In this document: positions 1-9,355 of the stretch, piece by piece | Numbering within the stretch: position 1 is the stretch's first letter | Layout of the letters: each line of letters begins with the position of its first letter | Source: CBDCVD01 sp965224015 | GTDB lineage: Bacteria; Pseudomonadota; Alphaproteobacteria; Rhizobiales; CBDCVD01 | NCBI GenBank assembly: GCA_965224015.1 | Contig: OZ245032.1 | Span: 3,432,945 to 3,496,944, forward strand | Direction of reading: 5' to 3' | Length of the DNA: 64,000 bases | The notes under the pieces: generated by a model | The model's database searches: none | Told to the model about the DNA's origin: nothing | The model's input: the letters and a program-made list of their open reading frames with translations, nothing else | Translations under genes and position numbers: made by a program

Positions 1-810
1 GCCAGCGCGCCGATCACCATGTCGGGGTTTACCATCAACGATAGCCATCCGCGCCGCATGGCGATGACGGTTCCTGAGGTCTTTTTATATTCCTCCAACA
101 TCGGCTCGGCCCGCATGGCTTTGGCCTATGGTATCGAAGCGCAAAAAACGTATTTCTCCAGCCTTGGCTTGAGCAAGCGGCTGGCGTTGGAGTTGCCTGA
201 GCGGGCTGCGCCCCTATTGCCGCAGCGATGGGACAAACTGACGAGCATGACCCTGGCCTTTGGCCACGGGATTTCCGTGACACCAATACAGGTCGCCAGC
301 GCCACCGCCGCATTGGTCAACGGCGGCTATTACGTGCAGCCGACCTTGAAACCCCGCTCCGAGATCGAAGCTAAGTCTCTTGCGGTTCCCGTTGTCTCAG
401 AACACACCAGCGATGTTATTCGGGCTCTCATGCGCCTGAACGCCGTCATCGGCACGGGAAAACGGGCTCGCGTTGCCGGTTATCGCGTCGGCGGCAAAAC
501 AGGCACCGCCGAAAAGGTCGTGAACGGGCGCTATAGCAAGACAAAGAAACTCACTTCATTTCTGTCCATATTTCCCGCTGAAATGCCCCATTTCGTCCTG
601 CTGGTCGTCTTGGATGAACCCAGGCAGGGGGAGCTCAAACCCGGAGAACTGACCCGCGAATACGTGACCGGAGGAACAACCGCGGCTCCGACAACAGCGC
701 GTGTGGTCGAGCGTATCGCCCCCATGCTCGGGATCACGCCAAAATTTGAAAAAGCCCCGACGGCTCTGGGTCGGTTGATGGGTGATCAGAATAAGGGGCA
801 CAATGATTGA
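1..810 (+). CDS. ftsI: Peptidoglycan D,D-transpeptidase FtsI (PBP3), 3' part
   Basis: Septal transpeptidase that cross-links peptidoglycan at the division site. Only the last 269 residues are here; the membrane anchor and the SxxK active-site serine lie upstream of the window. The second catalytic motif SSN is at nt 91-99 (within YSSNIGSARMA) and the third, KTG in GGKTGTAEK, is at nt 496-504. The frame is open from base 1. It heads the run murE-murF-mraY-murD-ftsW-murG-murC, the normal dcw order, which makes the call secure. The stop is followed by a 235-bp gap holding a family A repeat before murE. Confidence 0.95.
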   Translation, partial: ASAPITMSGFTINDSHPRRMAMTVPEVFLYSSNIGSARMALAYGIEAQKTYFSSLGLSKRLALELPERAAPLLPQRWDKLTSMTLAFGHGISVTPIQVASATAALVNGGYYVQPTLKPRSEIEAKSLAVPVVSEHTSDVIRALMRLNAVIGTGKRARVAGYRVGGKTGTAEKVVNGRYSKTKKLTSFLSIFPAEMPHFVLLVVLDEPRQGELKPGELTREYVTGGTTAAPTTARVVERIAPMLGITPKFEKAPTALGRLMGDQNKGHND

Positions 811-862
811 CAAGCTTGGGAAATTGGGCCCAAGCTGGATAAATCATGTATGGCGAACTCTA

Positions 863-965
863 ATACCAAGGGTCTTTAACAATGACTCATGGCTTAGCGT
901 CAAAGAGTTATGTTATCAAGGCAGTACACCAGTCGGCGTGTATATAAAGCCAATACCGCTGGTAT
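863..965 (+). repeat. Family A repeat, full copy 1 (103 bp)
   Basis: It starts ATACCAAGG and ends CCGCTGGTAT, so the ends are short inverted repeats (ATACCA/TGGTAT). Inside lies a hairpin, TACACCAGTCGGCGTGTA. It fills much of the ftsI-murE gap. Eight other copies of identical length occur in the window. Confidence 0.93.
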
Positions 966-1045
966 AAATCAATAGGCTTTCGCGGCACAGACTTGCCGTG
1001 CCCGCAAATGGCTGTGACAACACCAACCACCACCGTTGAGCGCTG

Positions 1046-2506
1046 ATGATACTTATGGACCTGATTAACAACCCCGACTTTTTGGGTCAGGATACGGGCC
1101 ACATTGTGCCAAGCGGCCTGACCGCGGACAGCCGCGATGTGAAGCCAGGAATGGTATTTGCGGCGCTAAAGGGGGCTTCGGCCAATGGCGCGGACTTTAT
1201 CGACCAGGCGATTGCCGCTGGTGCCTGTGCCGTGTTGCTGGGTGAGGGGCAAGTGGTCCCCCCGGACCTTCCGGTTCCCGTGATCCGCTCGCCGCATCCG
1301 CGCTTGACATTCTCGCATATGGCAGCACGCTTTTATGGCACGCAGCCCGAGACTATTGTCGCTGTAACCGGTACAAACGGCAAGACCTCGGTTGCCGAAT
1401 TCACGCGCCAGATTTGGGATCGCCTGGGACATGCGGCGGCAAGCCTGGGTACGGTCGGGCTCATCACCCGCGATCATACAAGATATGCCAATTTGACAAC
1501 CCCGGACCCTGTAAAGCTGCATGCCCGCCTGGCTCATCTGGCGCAACAGGGGGTCAGTCATGTGGCCATGGAAGCTTCAAGCCACGGCCTTGCCCAATAC
1601 CGTCTTGACGGGGTCCGCCTGAAAGCTGCGGCGTTTACCAACCTTAGCCGTGATCATTTGGACTACCACGGCTCGTTTGATGCCTATTTTGATGCCAAGA
1701 AGCGGCTGTTCCAGGAATTAATACCTGAAGATGCAACCATAGTCGTCGATGGGGATGAACCTGAAGCCGAATCGATTGCTGCTATTGCCCGCGCCCGTGG
1801 CGTGGAGTTGATCCAGGTTGGTCGTGCGGGAGATCTCTTGCGCCTTGACGATGTTATCCTTGATGGGGTGCACCAGATCGTTTCGCTCACCTCTGATGGC
1901 CGGACGCATCGGATCGCGTTACCGCTCATGGGCGGATTTCAGGTATCCAACGCCCTGGTTGCCGCGGCCTTGGTAATTGCGACGGGGGGGGCGATTGACG
2001 ACGCGATCGAAGCGCTGATCTGCTTGCGAGGCGCTCCCGGGCGCATGGAACACATCGGCAATGCACCAGGCGGCGCGCCGGTATTTGTCGATTATTCCCA
2101 TACCCCGGCGTCTCTGGAGACCGCACTTCAAGCCCTGCGGCCGTTCTGCAAGAAACGGCTAATGGTCGTGTTCGGCTGCGGCGGTGACCGCGATAGACCA
2201 AAGCGCGCCCAAATGGGTGAAATCGCAGATCGGCTTGCGGATGTGGTGATTGTTACGGATGACAATCCGCGTAGCGAGGATCCGGCCGCCATTCGCGCCG
2301 CAATCATGAGTGCGTGCCCGCGTGCGCGCGAGATCGCCGACCGCCGCGAGGCCATTGAAACTGCTATCGGCGATTTGCAAGGCGAGGATCTCCTGTTAAT
2401 CGCAGGCAAAGGACACGAAAGCGGTCAGATCGTAGGGGCGACGGTGCTCCCGTTTTCTGATCGTGATGTGGCGCGTGCAGCCGTCGCTGAAAGAAAACGC
2501 CCATGA
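1046..2506 (+). CDS. murE: UDP-MurNAc-L-Ala-D-Glu:meso-DAP ligase MurE
   Basis: Cytoplasmic ATP-dependent ligase adding the third stem residue to the UDP-MurNAc dipeptide. The 486 residues match the family's usual length. The ATP-binding loop TGTNGKTS is at residues 108-115 and the DNPR motif at 406-409; DNPR marks the meso-diaminopimelate-adding class rather than the lysine class. An alternative ATG nine bases downstream (1055) is possible, and neither start has a strong ribosome site. The last four bases (ATGA) overlap the murF start, so the two genes are translationally coupled. Confidence 0.96.
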   Translation: MILMDLINNPDFLGQDTGHIVPSGLTADSRDVKPGMVFAALKGASANGADFIDQAIAAGACAVLLGEGQVVPPDLPVPVIRSPHPRLTFSHMAARFYGTQPETIVAVTGTNGKTSVAEFTRQIWDRLGHAAASLGTVGLITRDHTRYANLTTPDPVKLHARLAHLAQQGVSHVAMEASSHGLAQYRLDGVRLKAAAFTNLSRDHLDYHGSFDAYFDAKKRLFQELIPEDATIVVDGDEPEAESIAAIARARGVELIQVGRAGDLLRLDDVILDGVHQIVSLTSDGRTHRIALPLMGGFQVSNALVAAALVIATGGAIDDAIEALICLRGAPGRMEHIGNAPGGAPVFVDYSHTPASLETALQALRPFCKKRLMVVFGCGGDRDRPKRAQMGEIADRLADVVIVTDDNPRSEDPAAIRAAIMSACPRAREIADRREAIETAIGDLQGEDLLLIAGKGHESGQIVGATVLPFSDRDVARAAVAERKRP

Positions 2507-3960
2507 GTCGCCCCAGCCCAATATTGAAATCATCCCCTAGCCCTCTATGGCAGCTTGATCATTTGTGTGCGGCCATGGGTGCCCCTATACCGCAAAGCGC
2601 ACGCAAGGACATCACCGGTGTTTCCATTGACAGCCGAACGTTAAGCCCGGGAGAGGTATTTTTTGCGATCAAAGGGGATCGCTTCGATGGCCACGATTTT
2701 GTTGATAAGGCTCTGGGCGCCGGTGCCGCCTGCGCCGTTGTTGCGCGCGCGCGGGTGTCCGGCTACACCGATCATTCGCAATTGGTTGTTGTTGATGATG
2801 TGCTCGCAGCTCTTGAAGCCCTCGCCCAAGCAGCACGGGCGCGATGCGAGGGCAGGGTCATTGCGATTACCGGTAGTGCCGGTAAAACAACAACCAAACA
2901 TTTGATCACCACAGCCCTTGCCCCTTCTGGCAGAACCCATGCTGCCAGGGCCTCCTTCAATAATCATTGGGGTGTGCCTTTAAGTCTTGCGCGCATGCCT
3001 GAGGATGCGGACTATGGAATCTTTGAGATTGGCATGAACCATGCCGGCGAGATTACGCCCCTTGTCCAACTGGTGCGCCCGCACGTGGCTATCGTGACCA
3101 CCGTGGACGCTGCGCATTTGGCACATTTTAACAGTGTTGAGGATATTGCTCGCGCCAAGGCGGAGATTTTTTTGGGGCTGGAGCCGGAGGGAATCGCGAT
3201 TCTCAACATGGACAATCCCCATTATCTTTTGCTTGAGTCATTGGCTAAAAAGGCCGGTGTTAAACATATGACGACTTTTGGCGGTTGTCCGTTGGCACAA
3301 AACCGGCTCATTGCTTTTAACACGGCCACCGACGAAACCTGCGTCAAAGCCACCATTGATGGAGAGACGGTTCACTACAAGCTCGGATTAACCGGACGCC
3401 ATCAGATCGATAACTCCCTGGCGTCTCTGGCGGCTGTAAAGGCTGTTGGCGGCGATCTGGCCCGAGCCATGCTGGCACTCGCGACCGTGCGCCCGCCTCA
3501 CGGACGTGGCCGGCAACAGACGTTACATCTTGGAAATGGGCAGGCGCTTTTGATTGACGAAAGTTACAACGCCAATCCCGCGTCCATGCGGGCCGCGCTT
3601 CGGGCTCTTGGAGATATGACTCCAGGCGGAAGCGGAAGACGTATCGCTGTTCTTGGCGATATGCTTGAGCTGGGAGCGCAGGCGGATGCGCTGCACACCG
3701 ACCTGGCACAGGTCCTTGAGGATGCACACATTGATCGGGTCTTTCTCGTCGGACCGCACATGCGCGCCCTGTGGCAGGACCTTGAGGGGATAACACGGGG
3801 CCACTGGACAGCCGAGGCCAGCGAAATCGCCGAACCGGTTTTTAATGAGTTGCAGGACGGGGACATTGTAATGATCAAGGGATCATTGGGAACCGGCATG
3901 AAAGTTATTGTCGAGGCCCTGACCCATGCGACAGGCAAGGAGACCCTATGCTACACTTGA
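2503..3960 (+). CDS. murF: UDP-MurNAc-tripeptide:D-Ala-D-Ala ligase MurF
   Basis: Cytoplasmic ligase that completes the UDP-MurNAc pentapeptide by adding D-Ala-D-Ala. It has 485 residues in the Mur ligase fold, with the ATP loop TGSAGKTTT at residues 123-131 and the family N-terminal signature SIDSRTLSPGEVFFAIKG. It overlaps murE by 4 nt and mraY by 13 nt, which argues for one tightly coupled transcript. Nothing looks truncated. Confidence 0.96.
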   Translation: MSRPSPILKSSPSPLWQLDHLCAAMGAPIPQSARKDITGVSIDSRTLSPGEVFFAIKGDRFDGHDFVDKALGAGAACAVVARARVSGYTDHSQLVVVDDVLAALEALAQAARARCEGRVIAITGSAGKTTTKHLITTALAPSGRTHAARASFNNHWGVPLSLARMPEDADYGIFEIGMNHAGEITPLVQLVRPHVAIVTTVDAAHLAHFNSVEDIARAKAEIFLGLEPEGIAILNMDNPHYLLLESLAKKAGVKHMTTFGGCPLAQNRLIAFNTATDETCVKATIDGETVHYKLGLTGRHQIDNSLASLAAVKAVGGDLARAMLALATVRPPHGRGRQQTLHLGNGQALLIDESYNANPASMRAALRALGDMTPGGSGRRIAVLGDMLELGAQADALHTDLAQVLEDAHIDRVFLVGPHMRALWQDLEGITRGHWTAEASEIAEPVFNELQDGDIVMIKGSLGTGMKVIVEALTHATGKETLCYT

Positions 3961-5030
3961 TCGGTGGTTATCTGAGCGATGTGCCACTGTTTGGCCTGTT
4001 TCGCTACATTACGTTTCGCACCGGGGGTGCGATCATGACAGGCCTTCTGTTCGTATTTCTGTTTGGTCCCCAGATTATTGCCTCCTTGCGTGTGCGCCAG
4101 GGCAAGGGGCAGCCCATCCGTGATGACGGTCCGCAAAACCACCTGCTCAAACAAGGAACCCCAACCATGGGGGGGTTGATGATTCTTACCGGTGTGTTCG
4201 TTGCAACCTTGCTGTGGGCTAATCTTTCCAATCCCTATGTGTGGCTGGTTCTGCTTGTCACCATTGGATTTGGCGTGGTTGGCCTTTACGACGATTACCT
4301 CAAGGTCACCAGAGCAACCCATAAAGGTTATAGCATCAAGGCACGTCTAAGCATCGAAGCCGCCATAGCGATCATTGTTTGCCTTTTTATCGCTTATCTA
4401 TCGACCCCGACCCTGTCGGGGACGCTGGCCCTGCCATTTTTCAAGGACACGATCATCAATCTGGGGTGGTTTTTTGTTCCTATCGGCGCTTTTGTGATCG
4501 TCGGCGCTGGCAATGCGGTTAATTTAACTGATGGACTTGATGGGTTGGCCATCGTCCCGGTCATGATCGCCGCCGCAAGTTTTGGTTTTATCGCTTATTT
4601 GGCCGGCAATGTCCGTTTTGCGGAATATTTGCAGATTCACTACATCGCCGGCAGTGGCGAACTGGCGGTCTTGTGCGGCGCTATGATTGGTGCCGGACTT
4701 GGATTTTTATGGTTCAACGCTCCGCCGGCCTCAATCTTCATGGGGGATACTGGTTCCCTGGCCCTTGGCGGCATGCTGGGTGCCATTAGTGTTGTCACCA
4801 AGCACGAAATCGTTCTGGCCATTGTTGGCGGTCTTTTTGTCCTTGAGGCCCTGTCGGTCATCGTCCAGGTCATTTCTTTCAAGCTGACGGGTAAGCGGGT
4901 CTTTAAAATGGCACCCATTCACCATCACTTTGAACAATTGGGGTGGTCTGAGCCACAAGTTGTTGTGCGCTTTTGGATTATCGCCGTGGTTTTGGCGCTA
5001 ATCGGCCTCTCGACATTGAAACTGCGCTAG
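3948..5030 (+). CDS. mraY: Phospho-N-acetylmuramoyl-pentapeptide transferase MraY
   Basis: Polytopic inner-membrane enzyme that transfers phospho-MurNAc-pentapeptide to undecaprenyl phosphate, making lipid I. The 360 residues and about ten hydrophobic segments fit the family. Signature motifs are QGTPTMGG near the N-terminus, NLTDGLDGLA, MGDTGSLALGG and the histidine loop MAPIHHHFE. An AAGGAG ribosome site about 6 nt upstream supports the ATG at 3948, inside the murF 3' end. Confidence 0.97.
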   Translation: MLHLIGGYLSDVPLFGLFRYITFRTGGAIMTGLLFVFLFGPQIIASLRVRQGKGQPIRDDGPQNHLLKQGTPTMGGLMILTGVFVATLLWANLSNPYVWLVLLVTIGFGVVGLYDDYLKVTRATHKGYSIKARLSIEAAIAIIVCLFIAYLSTPTLSGTLALPFFKDTIINLGWFFVPIGAFVIVGAGNAVNLTDGLDGLAIVPVMIAAASFGFIAYLAGNVRFAEYLQIHYIAGSGELAVLCGAMIGAGLGFLWFNAPPASIFMGDTGSLALGGMLGAISVVTKHEIVLAIVGGLFVLEALSVIVQVISFKLTGKRVFKMAPIHHHFEQLGWSEPQVVVRFWIIAVVLALIGLSTLKLR

Positions 5031-5063
5031 TCCCCGGGCACACATACGAAAAAACCATCGCTT

Positions 5064-6515
5064 ATGATTGCTGTATCGGTCATGGAAAACAAGTGCCTTG
5101 CCCTGTTTGGGCTTGCCGACTCCGGTTTGGCGAGCGCCCGGGCCCTGTTGGCCGGAGGCGCTGACGTGGTGTGCGCTGATGACGATACGGGACGCGTGCG
5201 GCAGGCGGCGTCTGAAGGTTTAAAAACCGCGGATTTGCGCAACATCGATTGGCGTGCCTTTGATGCGTTGATTCTCGCTCCTGGCGTGCCGCTTACCCAT
5301 CCGGAGCCTCATTGGTCGGTTAAGGCCGCACAGGCCGCCGGTGTTGAGATCATCGGCGATATTGAACTCTTTCATCGCCAACGCCAGTTCCTAAACGCCC
5401 AAGTGCCTTTTATTGCCATTACCGGTACCAACGGCAAGTCAACAACAACGGCGTTGATCGGCCATATTCTGCAAGAGGCCGGGTTTGACGCCCAGGTGGG
5501 AGGCAATATCGGAACCCCGGTGCTTGATCTGGCGCCCATTACCGAGGGACGCGCCTATGCAATCGAGTGTTCTTCCTATCAAATTGATCTGGCACCCAGC
5601 CTGGCGCCCTCGATAGGCATTGTTCTCAATGTGACTCCCGATCATCTGCAGCGCCACGGTACCATGTCCGCCTATGCCGCTATCAAAGAGGAGATTGCAA
5701 AACGCGCAAGTGGCAGGGCCATCGTCGGCGTCGATGACACCTACGGTCGGGAAATCGTCAGGCGTCTGGCAGAAAAGGGGGCCCCATTTACGCGAATTTC
5801 CGGTTCCGCTTTGTCTGAAGACGGTGTCTATTGCCACGGCTCAGACATTGTGGTGGCGAGTGCCGGTCACCATGAGCCCTGGGTAAGCCTTGAAGCCATT
5901 GCCACTTTAAGGGGACGCCATAACGGACAAAATGCCGCGGCCGCGGTGGCGACCTGCCGGTCCCTCGGCCTGACGCGTCAGGTTGTACAAAAGGCATTGA
6001 AAAGTTTTCCAGGTCTTGCCCATCGCATGCAACCGATCGCCTATAGGGGGGATATTCTGTTCGTCAATGATTCCAAGGCCACCAATTCCAAGGCCGCGGC
6101 GCAGGCGCTGGCCAGCTACACAAACATCTACTGGATTGCCGGAGGATTGCACAAGGAAGGTGGCTATGACGATCTGGTTCCCTTTTTCCCCCACATCACC
6201 AAAGCCTATTTGGTGGGCGAGGCCGCGGCCATTATGGCGGCCTATTTGGGAGCGCAGGTGGACTACGAAATATGCCGCACTATTGACGATGCGGTTAACC
6301 GAGCGGCTCGGGAGGCCCAGGCCGCGTCAAGGGCTCCGGCTGCATCGGGCTCACCACCGGTGGTGCTGCTATCGCCGGCGTGCGCCTCATTCGATCAGTT
6401 TCGCAATTTTGAAGAGCGCGGTGAGGCGTTCGTGAGAGCCGTCACTTGCCTTGCCGACACCACATCTCTTATTCGCAACGTGCCGAACGCCCAAAGGGTG
6501 GCGCCGGCACATTAG
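5064..6515 (+). CDS. murD: UDP-MurNAc-L-Ala:D-Glu ligase MurD
   Basis: Adds D-glutamate to UDP-MurNAc-L-alanine in the cytoplasm. It has 483 residues, with a Rossmann-like start (CLALFGLADSGLASA) and the ATP loop TGTNGKSTT at 120-128. The ATG at 5082 (MENKCLALFGL) is an equally plausible start. The TAG stop at 6513-6515 is formed by the end of a family B repeat (TAGAGCGTGTC), so the last residues (about TSLIRNVPNAQRVAPAH) may have been changed when the repeat inserted. A 461-bp repeat block follows before ftsW. Confidence 0.95.
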   Translation: MIAVSVMENKCLALFGLADSGLASARALLAGGADVVCADDDTGRVRQAASEGLKTADLRNIDWRAFDALILAPGVPLTHPEPHWSVKAAQAAGVEIIGDIELFHRQRQFLNAQVPFIAITGTNGKSTTTALIGHILQEAGFDAQVGGNIGTPVLDLAPITEGRAYAIECSSYQIDLAPSLAPSIGIVLNVTPDHLQRHGTMSAYAAIKEEIAKRASGRAIVGVDDTYGREIVRRLAEKGAPFTRISGSALSEDGVYCHGSDIVVASAGHHEPWVSLEAIATLRGRHNGQNAAAAVATCRSLGLTRQVVQKALKSFPGLAHRMQPIAYRGDILFVNDSKATNSKAAAQALASYTNIYWIAGGLHKEGGYDDLVPFFPHITKAYLVGEAAAIMAAYLGAQVDYEICRTIDDAVNRAAREAQAASRAPAASGSPPVVLLSPACASFDQFRNFEERGEAFVRAVTCLADTTSLIRNVPNAQRVAPAH

Positions 6516-6562
6516 AGCGTGTCATGTTTTAATAGAACTATTCTGACGGAGCGATTTTGCGA
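6514..6562 (+). repeat. Family B repeat end abutting the murD stop codon
   Basis: TAGAGCGTGTCATGTTTTAA matches the terminal part of family B. Its opposite number, in inverted orientation, lies at 6911-6964, so the whole murD-ftsW gap may be one element later invaded by A and C. Confidence 0.7.
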
Positions 6563-6576
6563 CAAGATGAACCTTA

Positions 6577-6679
6577 ATACCAAGGATCTTTGACAAGGGC
6601 TCATGCATTAGCGTCAATCAGGTATGTTATCAAGGCAGTATACCAGTCGGTGTGTCCATAAAGCCAATACCGCTGGTAT
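6577..6679 (+). repeat. Family A repeat, full copy 2 (103 bp)
   Basis: Same ends (ATACCAAGG...CGCTGGTAT) and same length as copy 1, with more internal base changes (GATCTTTGACAAGGGCTCAT). It lies between inverted family B ends in the murD-ftsW gap. Confidence 0.92.
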
Positions 6680-6729
6680 AGTCTCGCAGGATATAGTGGG
6701 GCTATTTGCAAGAGACTTAAGGTTCATAT

Positions 6730-6815
6730 TAGATCAGCATGGCGTTAGCTGTACCCATGTTGCCAAGGGTAAAGCTAACGCCATAAAGCTGATCGCCCTG
6801 AAATTTATAGCAAAA
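6730..6815 (+). repeat. Family C repeat, partial
   Basis: It begins TAGATCAGCATGGCGTTAGC and folds back as AGCTAACGCCATAAAGCTGATC, then continues into the TATAGCAAAA-type arm that degenerates. It carries the right hairpin of family C but only a trace of the left. Confidence 0.75.
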
Positions 6816-6910
6816 GCGCCCCTTCGGGTTTCCGATGGGCGCAACGCCCGCGCCCAAGCCGCTCTCGAGAGATGGATAAACATCGCTCTTCGATCGCCTT
6901 GAGCATGGGT

Positions 6911-6966
6911 ATCGCCTCGCCAATCGAGAAACAGAATTGCGTCTAGTAAGACCTGACACGCTCTAA
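6911..6966 (-). repeat. Family B repeat upstream of ftsW
   Basis: It reads ATCGCCTCGCCAATCGAG, then an AGAATTG centre, then AAGACCTGACACGCTCTA. The ribosome site of ftsW (AAGGAG) follows its last bases directly. Near-identical copies are at 36723 and 40214, and the inverse at 25857. Confidence 0.82.
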
Positions 6967-6976
6967 GGAGGTCACT

Positions 6977-8137
6977 ATGGTCAGTCGCGCCAGTAAAAGT
7001 GCTTTCGCCGCCTGGTGGCATACTGTGGATCGGCTGATGATTGCCGCGCTTATTGTCCTGGCTATCTCCGGTCTGGTCATGTCATTTGCCGCCAGTCCGC
7101 CGGTTGCCGGACGCATTGGACTAGAGAGCTTTCATTTTGTAAAGCGGCACATTTATTTTTTGGTTATCGCGTGGGTGTTGCTTATCGGAATATCCTTTCT
7201 CAAAAGCCGCCAGGTACGCCGTTTCGCTCTTTTTCTTGCTTTGGGTAGTGCAGGTCTGATGATTTTGACCTTGGCTATCGGGGAGGACATAAAGGGCGCG
7301 CGCCGGTGGCTGCGTATTGCCGGATTTTCCTTGCAGGCCTCGGAGTTTATGAAGCCGGCGTTTGTTGTTCTATCCGCCTGGGCCTTGTCGGAGAGCCGCC
7401 GGCGTCCGGATATGCCTGGGTATCTGATCGCCCTTGGTCTTTTTGCCGCATTTGCGGGGCTGTTGTTGATGCAGCCCGACCTGGGGCAGACCTTTCTTAT
7501 GACAATGGTTTGGGGCGCGTTACTTTTCTTAACCGGTGTATCCTGGTTGTGGGTCGGGCTTCTGGCGGCCGCGCTCATCGCCGGTCTGGTAGGGGCCTAT
7601 ATCATGTTTCCGCATGTGGGGAGCCGGTTCGATCGCTTCTTTGACCCTAGTTCGGGAGATACGTTTCAGGTTGACCGTGCCAAGGACTCGTTTCTCAACG
7701 GAGGCTGGTTGGGGACGGGCCCCGGCGAGGGGACGGTCAAATGGCGTTTGCCCGATTCTCATACCGACTTTACGTTCGCTGTTGTGGGTGAGGAGTTCGG
7801 CATTGTCTTTTGCCTCGTGCTCCTTGGCCTGGTGGCCTTTGTGGTGTTACGTAGCCTTTGGCTTGGGCTGAGCCAGGAGAGCCTGTTCTCTCGTCTGGCG
7901 ATCTCGGGCTTGAGCGTGATGTTTGGGTTACAGGCGGTTATCAATATTGCGGTCAATCTTGAGCTCCTGCCCGCTAAGGGGATGACCTTGCCATTTGTTT
8001 CCTATGGAGGCTCTTCTTTGCTCTCGAGTGCGATCGGGATGGGGCTTGTCCTCGCCCTTGCGCGTAAAAAACCTGACCTGTCCCGCCTGAGCAAAGTCCA
8101 CAGGCATCAACGCCCGCGCGTTGCCGCCACAGCTTGA
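6977..8137 (+). CDS. ftsW: Lipid II polymerase/flippase-family protein FtsW
   Basis: SEDS-family inner-membrane glycosyltransferase that works with FtsI at the septum. It has 386 residues with about ten membrane segments. The SEDS C-terminal signature LPFVSYGGSSLL is present, as are PDLGQTF and the periplasmic GEEFG region. The ATG at 6977 is set by a strong AAGGAG 6 nt upstream, which sits immediately after a family B repeat. The gene is therefore separated from murD by repeats and may need its own promoter. Confidence 0.95.
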   Translation: MVSRASKSAFAAWWHTVDRLMIAALIVLAISGLVMSFAASPPVAGRIGLESFHFVKRHIYFLVIAWVLLIGISFLKSRQVRRFALFLALGSAGLMILTLAIGEDIKGARRWLRIAGFSLQASEFMKPAFVVLSAWALSESRRRPDMPGYLIALGLFAAFAGLLLMQPDLGQTFLMTMVWGALLFLTGVSWLWVGLLAAALIAGLVGAYIMFPHVGSRFDRFFDPSSGDTFQVDRAKDSFLNGGWLGTGPGEGTVKWRLPDSHTDFTFAVVGEEFGIVFCLVLLGLVAFVVLRSLWLGLSQESLFSRLAISGLSVMFGLQAVINIAVNLELLPAKGMTLPFVSYGGSSLLSSAIGMGLVLALARKKPDLSRLSKVHRHQRPRVAATA

Positions 8138-8144
8138 GCGTGCC

Positions 8145-9266
8145 ATGCGGGAAAAAAATATAATCGTCCTGGCCGCCGGTGGAACAGGCGGTCACTTGTT
8201 TCCAGCCCAGGCGCTGGCTGGTGAGTTGCGCCAGCGCGGTTATGGGATTGTCTTGATGAGCGATACCCGTGCCGAGCGCTACACCCAGGATTTTCCTGCC
8301 GATACGATAGACATCATTGCCTGCGCAACCCCTTCGCAACGCGCGCCTTTGGCGGTTGCAAAAGCCTGTCTGGTGATGGCGCGCGGAATTTATCAGGCCC
8401 GTAAACATATCAAGCGCCATAAGCCTCTGGCGGCAATCGGCTTTGGCGGTTACCCAAGTGTTCCCCCTATTATCGCCGCTTGGTCTTGCCGCGTACCCAC
8501 GGCGGTGCAGGAGCAAAACGCCGTTTTGGGACGCGCGAACAAATTGCTTGCGCGCTTTGTGGACAAGGTCGCCCTGGGTCTGGCGACCACAAAAGGTCAG
8601 AGGCCGCATGATGTGGTTGTAGGGATACCCGTGCGTGATGCCGTTATCGAAGCCGCCGACGTTTCCTATGACGCTCAGGCTCTTGTAAATGAGTCCGCAC
8701 CTTTCAAACTGTTGGTCTTTGGTGGTAGCCAGGGAGCGCACGTTTTTAGCGAGATTGTTCCCAATGCTCTGGCAGCTTTGCCCACACCTGTGCGCCAACG
8801 CATCGCTTTGACGCTGCAGTGCCGCTCCGAGGATTTGGACAGAACCCGCCGTATGCTTTCCGGTCTTGATCTAAAGCATGAGGTGGAAATCGCACCCTTC
8901 TTTAACCGCATGCCGGAGAGGATAGCGCGGGCGCATCTGATCATATCTCGCGCCGGGGCGTCAACGGTTGCGGAGTTGGGAGTCATTGGCCGCCCGGCGA
9001 TACTGGTTCCCTTACCCAATGCGCTTGACCATGATCAGCGGGAAAATGCCGCGGTCCTGGCGGGTGCTGGCGGCGCGTGGCTGGTGGAACAGGCGGACTT
9101 GACCCCCAAGGATCTGGCAAAGCAATTGCGCAGGCTTATTGAGACACCGGAAATCCTGGTGAGCACAGCCGCCAAAGCTGCATCGACAGCCGACGGTCTT
9201 GCTGTTAAAAAGCTTGCGGATATGGTCGAAGAGCTTGCTTCCGGGCGCGGTCGCGCCAGACCCTGA
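8145..9266 (+). CDS. murG: UDP-GlcNAc:lipid I N-acetylglucosaminyltransferase MurG
   Basis: Peripheral inner-membrane GT-B enzyme that makes lipid II from lipid I. The N-terminal loop GGTGGHLFPA, the GFGGYPS loop, QEQNAVLGRANK and the sugar-nucleotide-site GGSQGA are all visible. I take the ATG at 8145 (MREKNIIVLAAGG, 373 residues). A longer in-frame reading would need a TTG at 8121 and would overlap ftsW. The gap to ftsW is then 7 nt. It is followed by fragments of repeats A and B before murC. Confidence 0.95.
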   Translation: MREKNIIVLAAGGTGGHLFPAQALAGELRQRGYGIVLMSDTRAERYTQDFPADTIDIIACATPSQRAPLAVAKACLVMARGIYQARKHIKRHKPLAAIGFGGYPSVPPIIAAWSCRVPTAVQEQNAVLGRANKLLARFVDKVALGLATTKGQRPHDVVVGIPVRDAVIEAADVSYDAQALVNESAPFKLLVFGGSQGAHVFSEIVPNALAALPTPVRQRIALTLQCRSEDLDRTRRMLSGLDLKHEVEIAPFFNRMPERIARAHLIISRAGASTVAELGVIGRPAILVPLPNALDHDQRENAAVLAGAGGAWLVEQADLTPKDLAKQLRRLIETPEILVSTAAKAASTADGLAVKKLADMVEELASGRGRARP

Positions 9267-9334
9267 TACAAGCGGTATTGGCTTTTTTACATATTGACTT
9301 GTGGACATCTCTATTAAGACATGACACGCTCTCG
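9264..9334. repeat. Fragments of repeat families A and B between murG and murC
   Basis: Positions 9266-9293 (atacaagcggtattggcttt) match one end of family A in reverse. Positions 9308-9334 (TCTATTAAGACATGACACGC) match one terminus of family B. Neither is a complete element. Confidence 0.65.
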
Positions 9335-9355
9335 TATCTGCGAGGAGGAAGACTC

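Noticed and set aside
6624..6902. A 92-codon gene in the murD-ftsW gap
   Set aside because: Its codons run through repeats A, C and B; the same peptides would be encoded by other copies, and there is no ribosome site.
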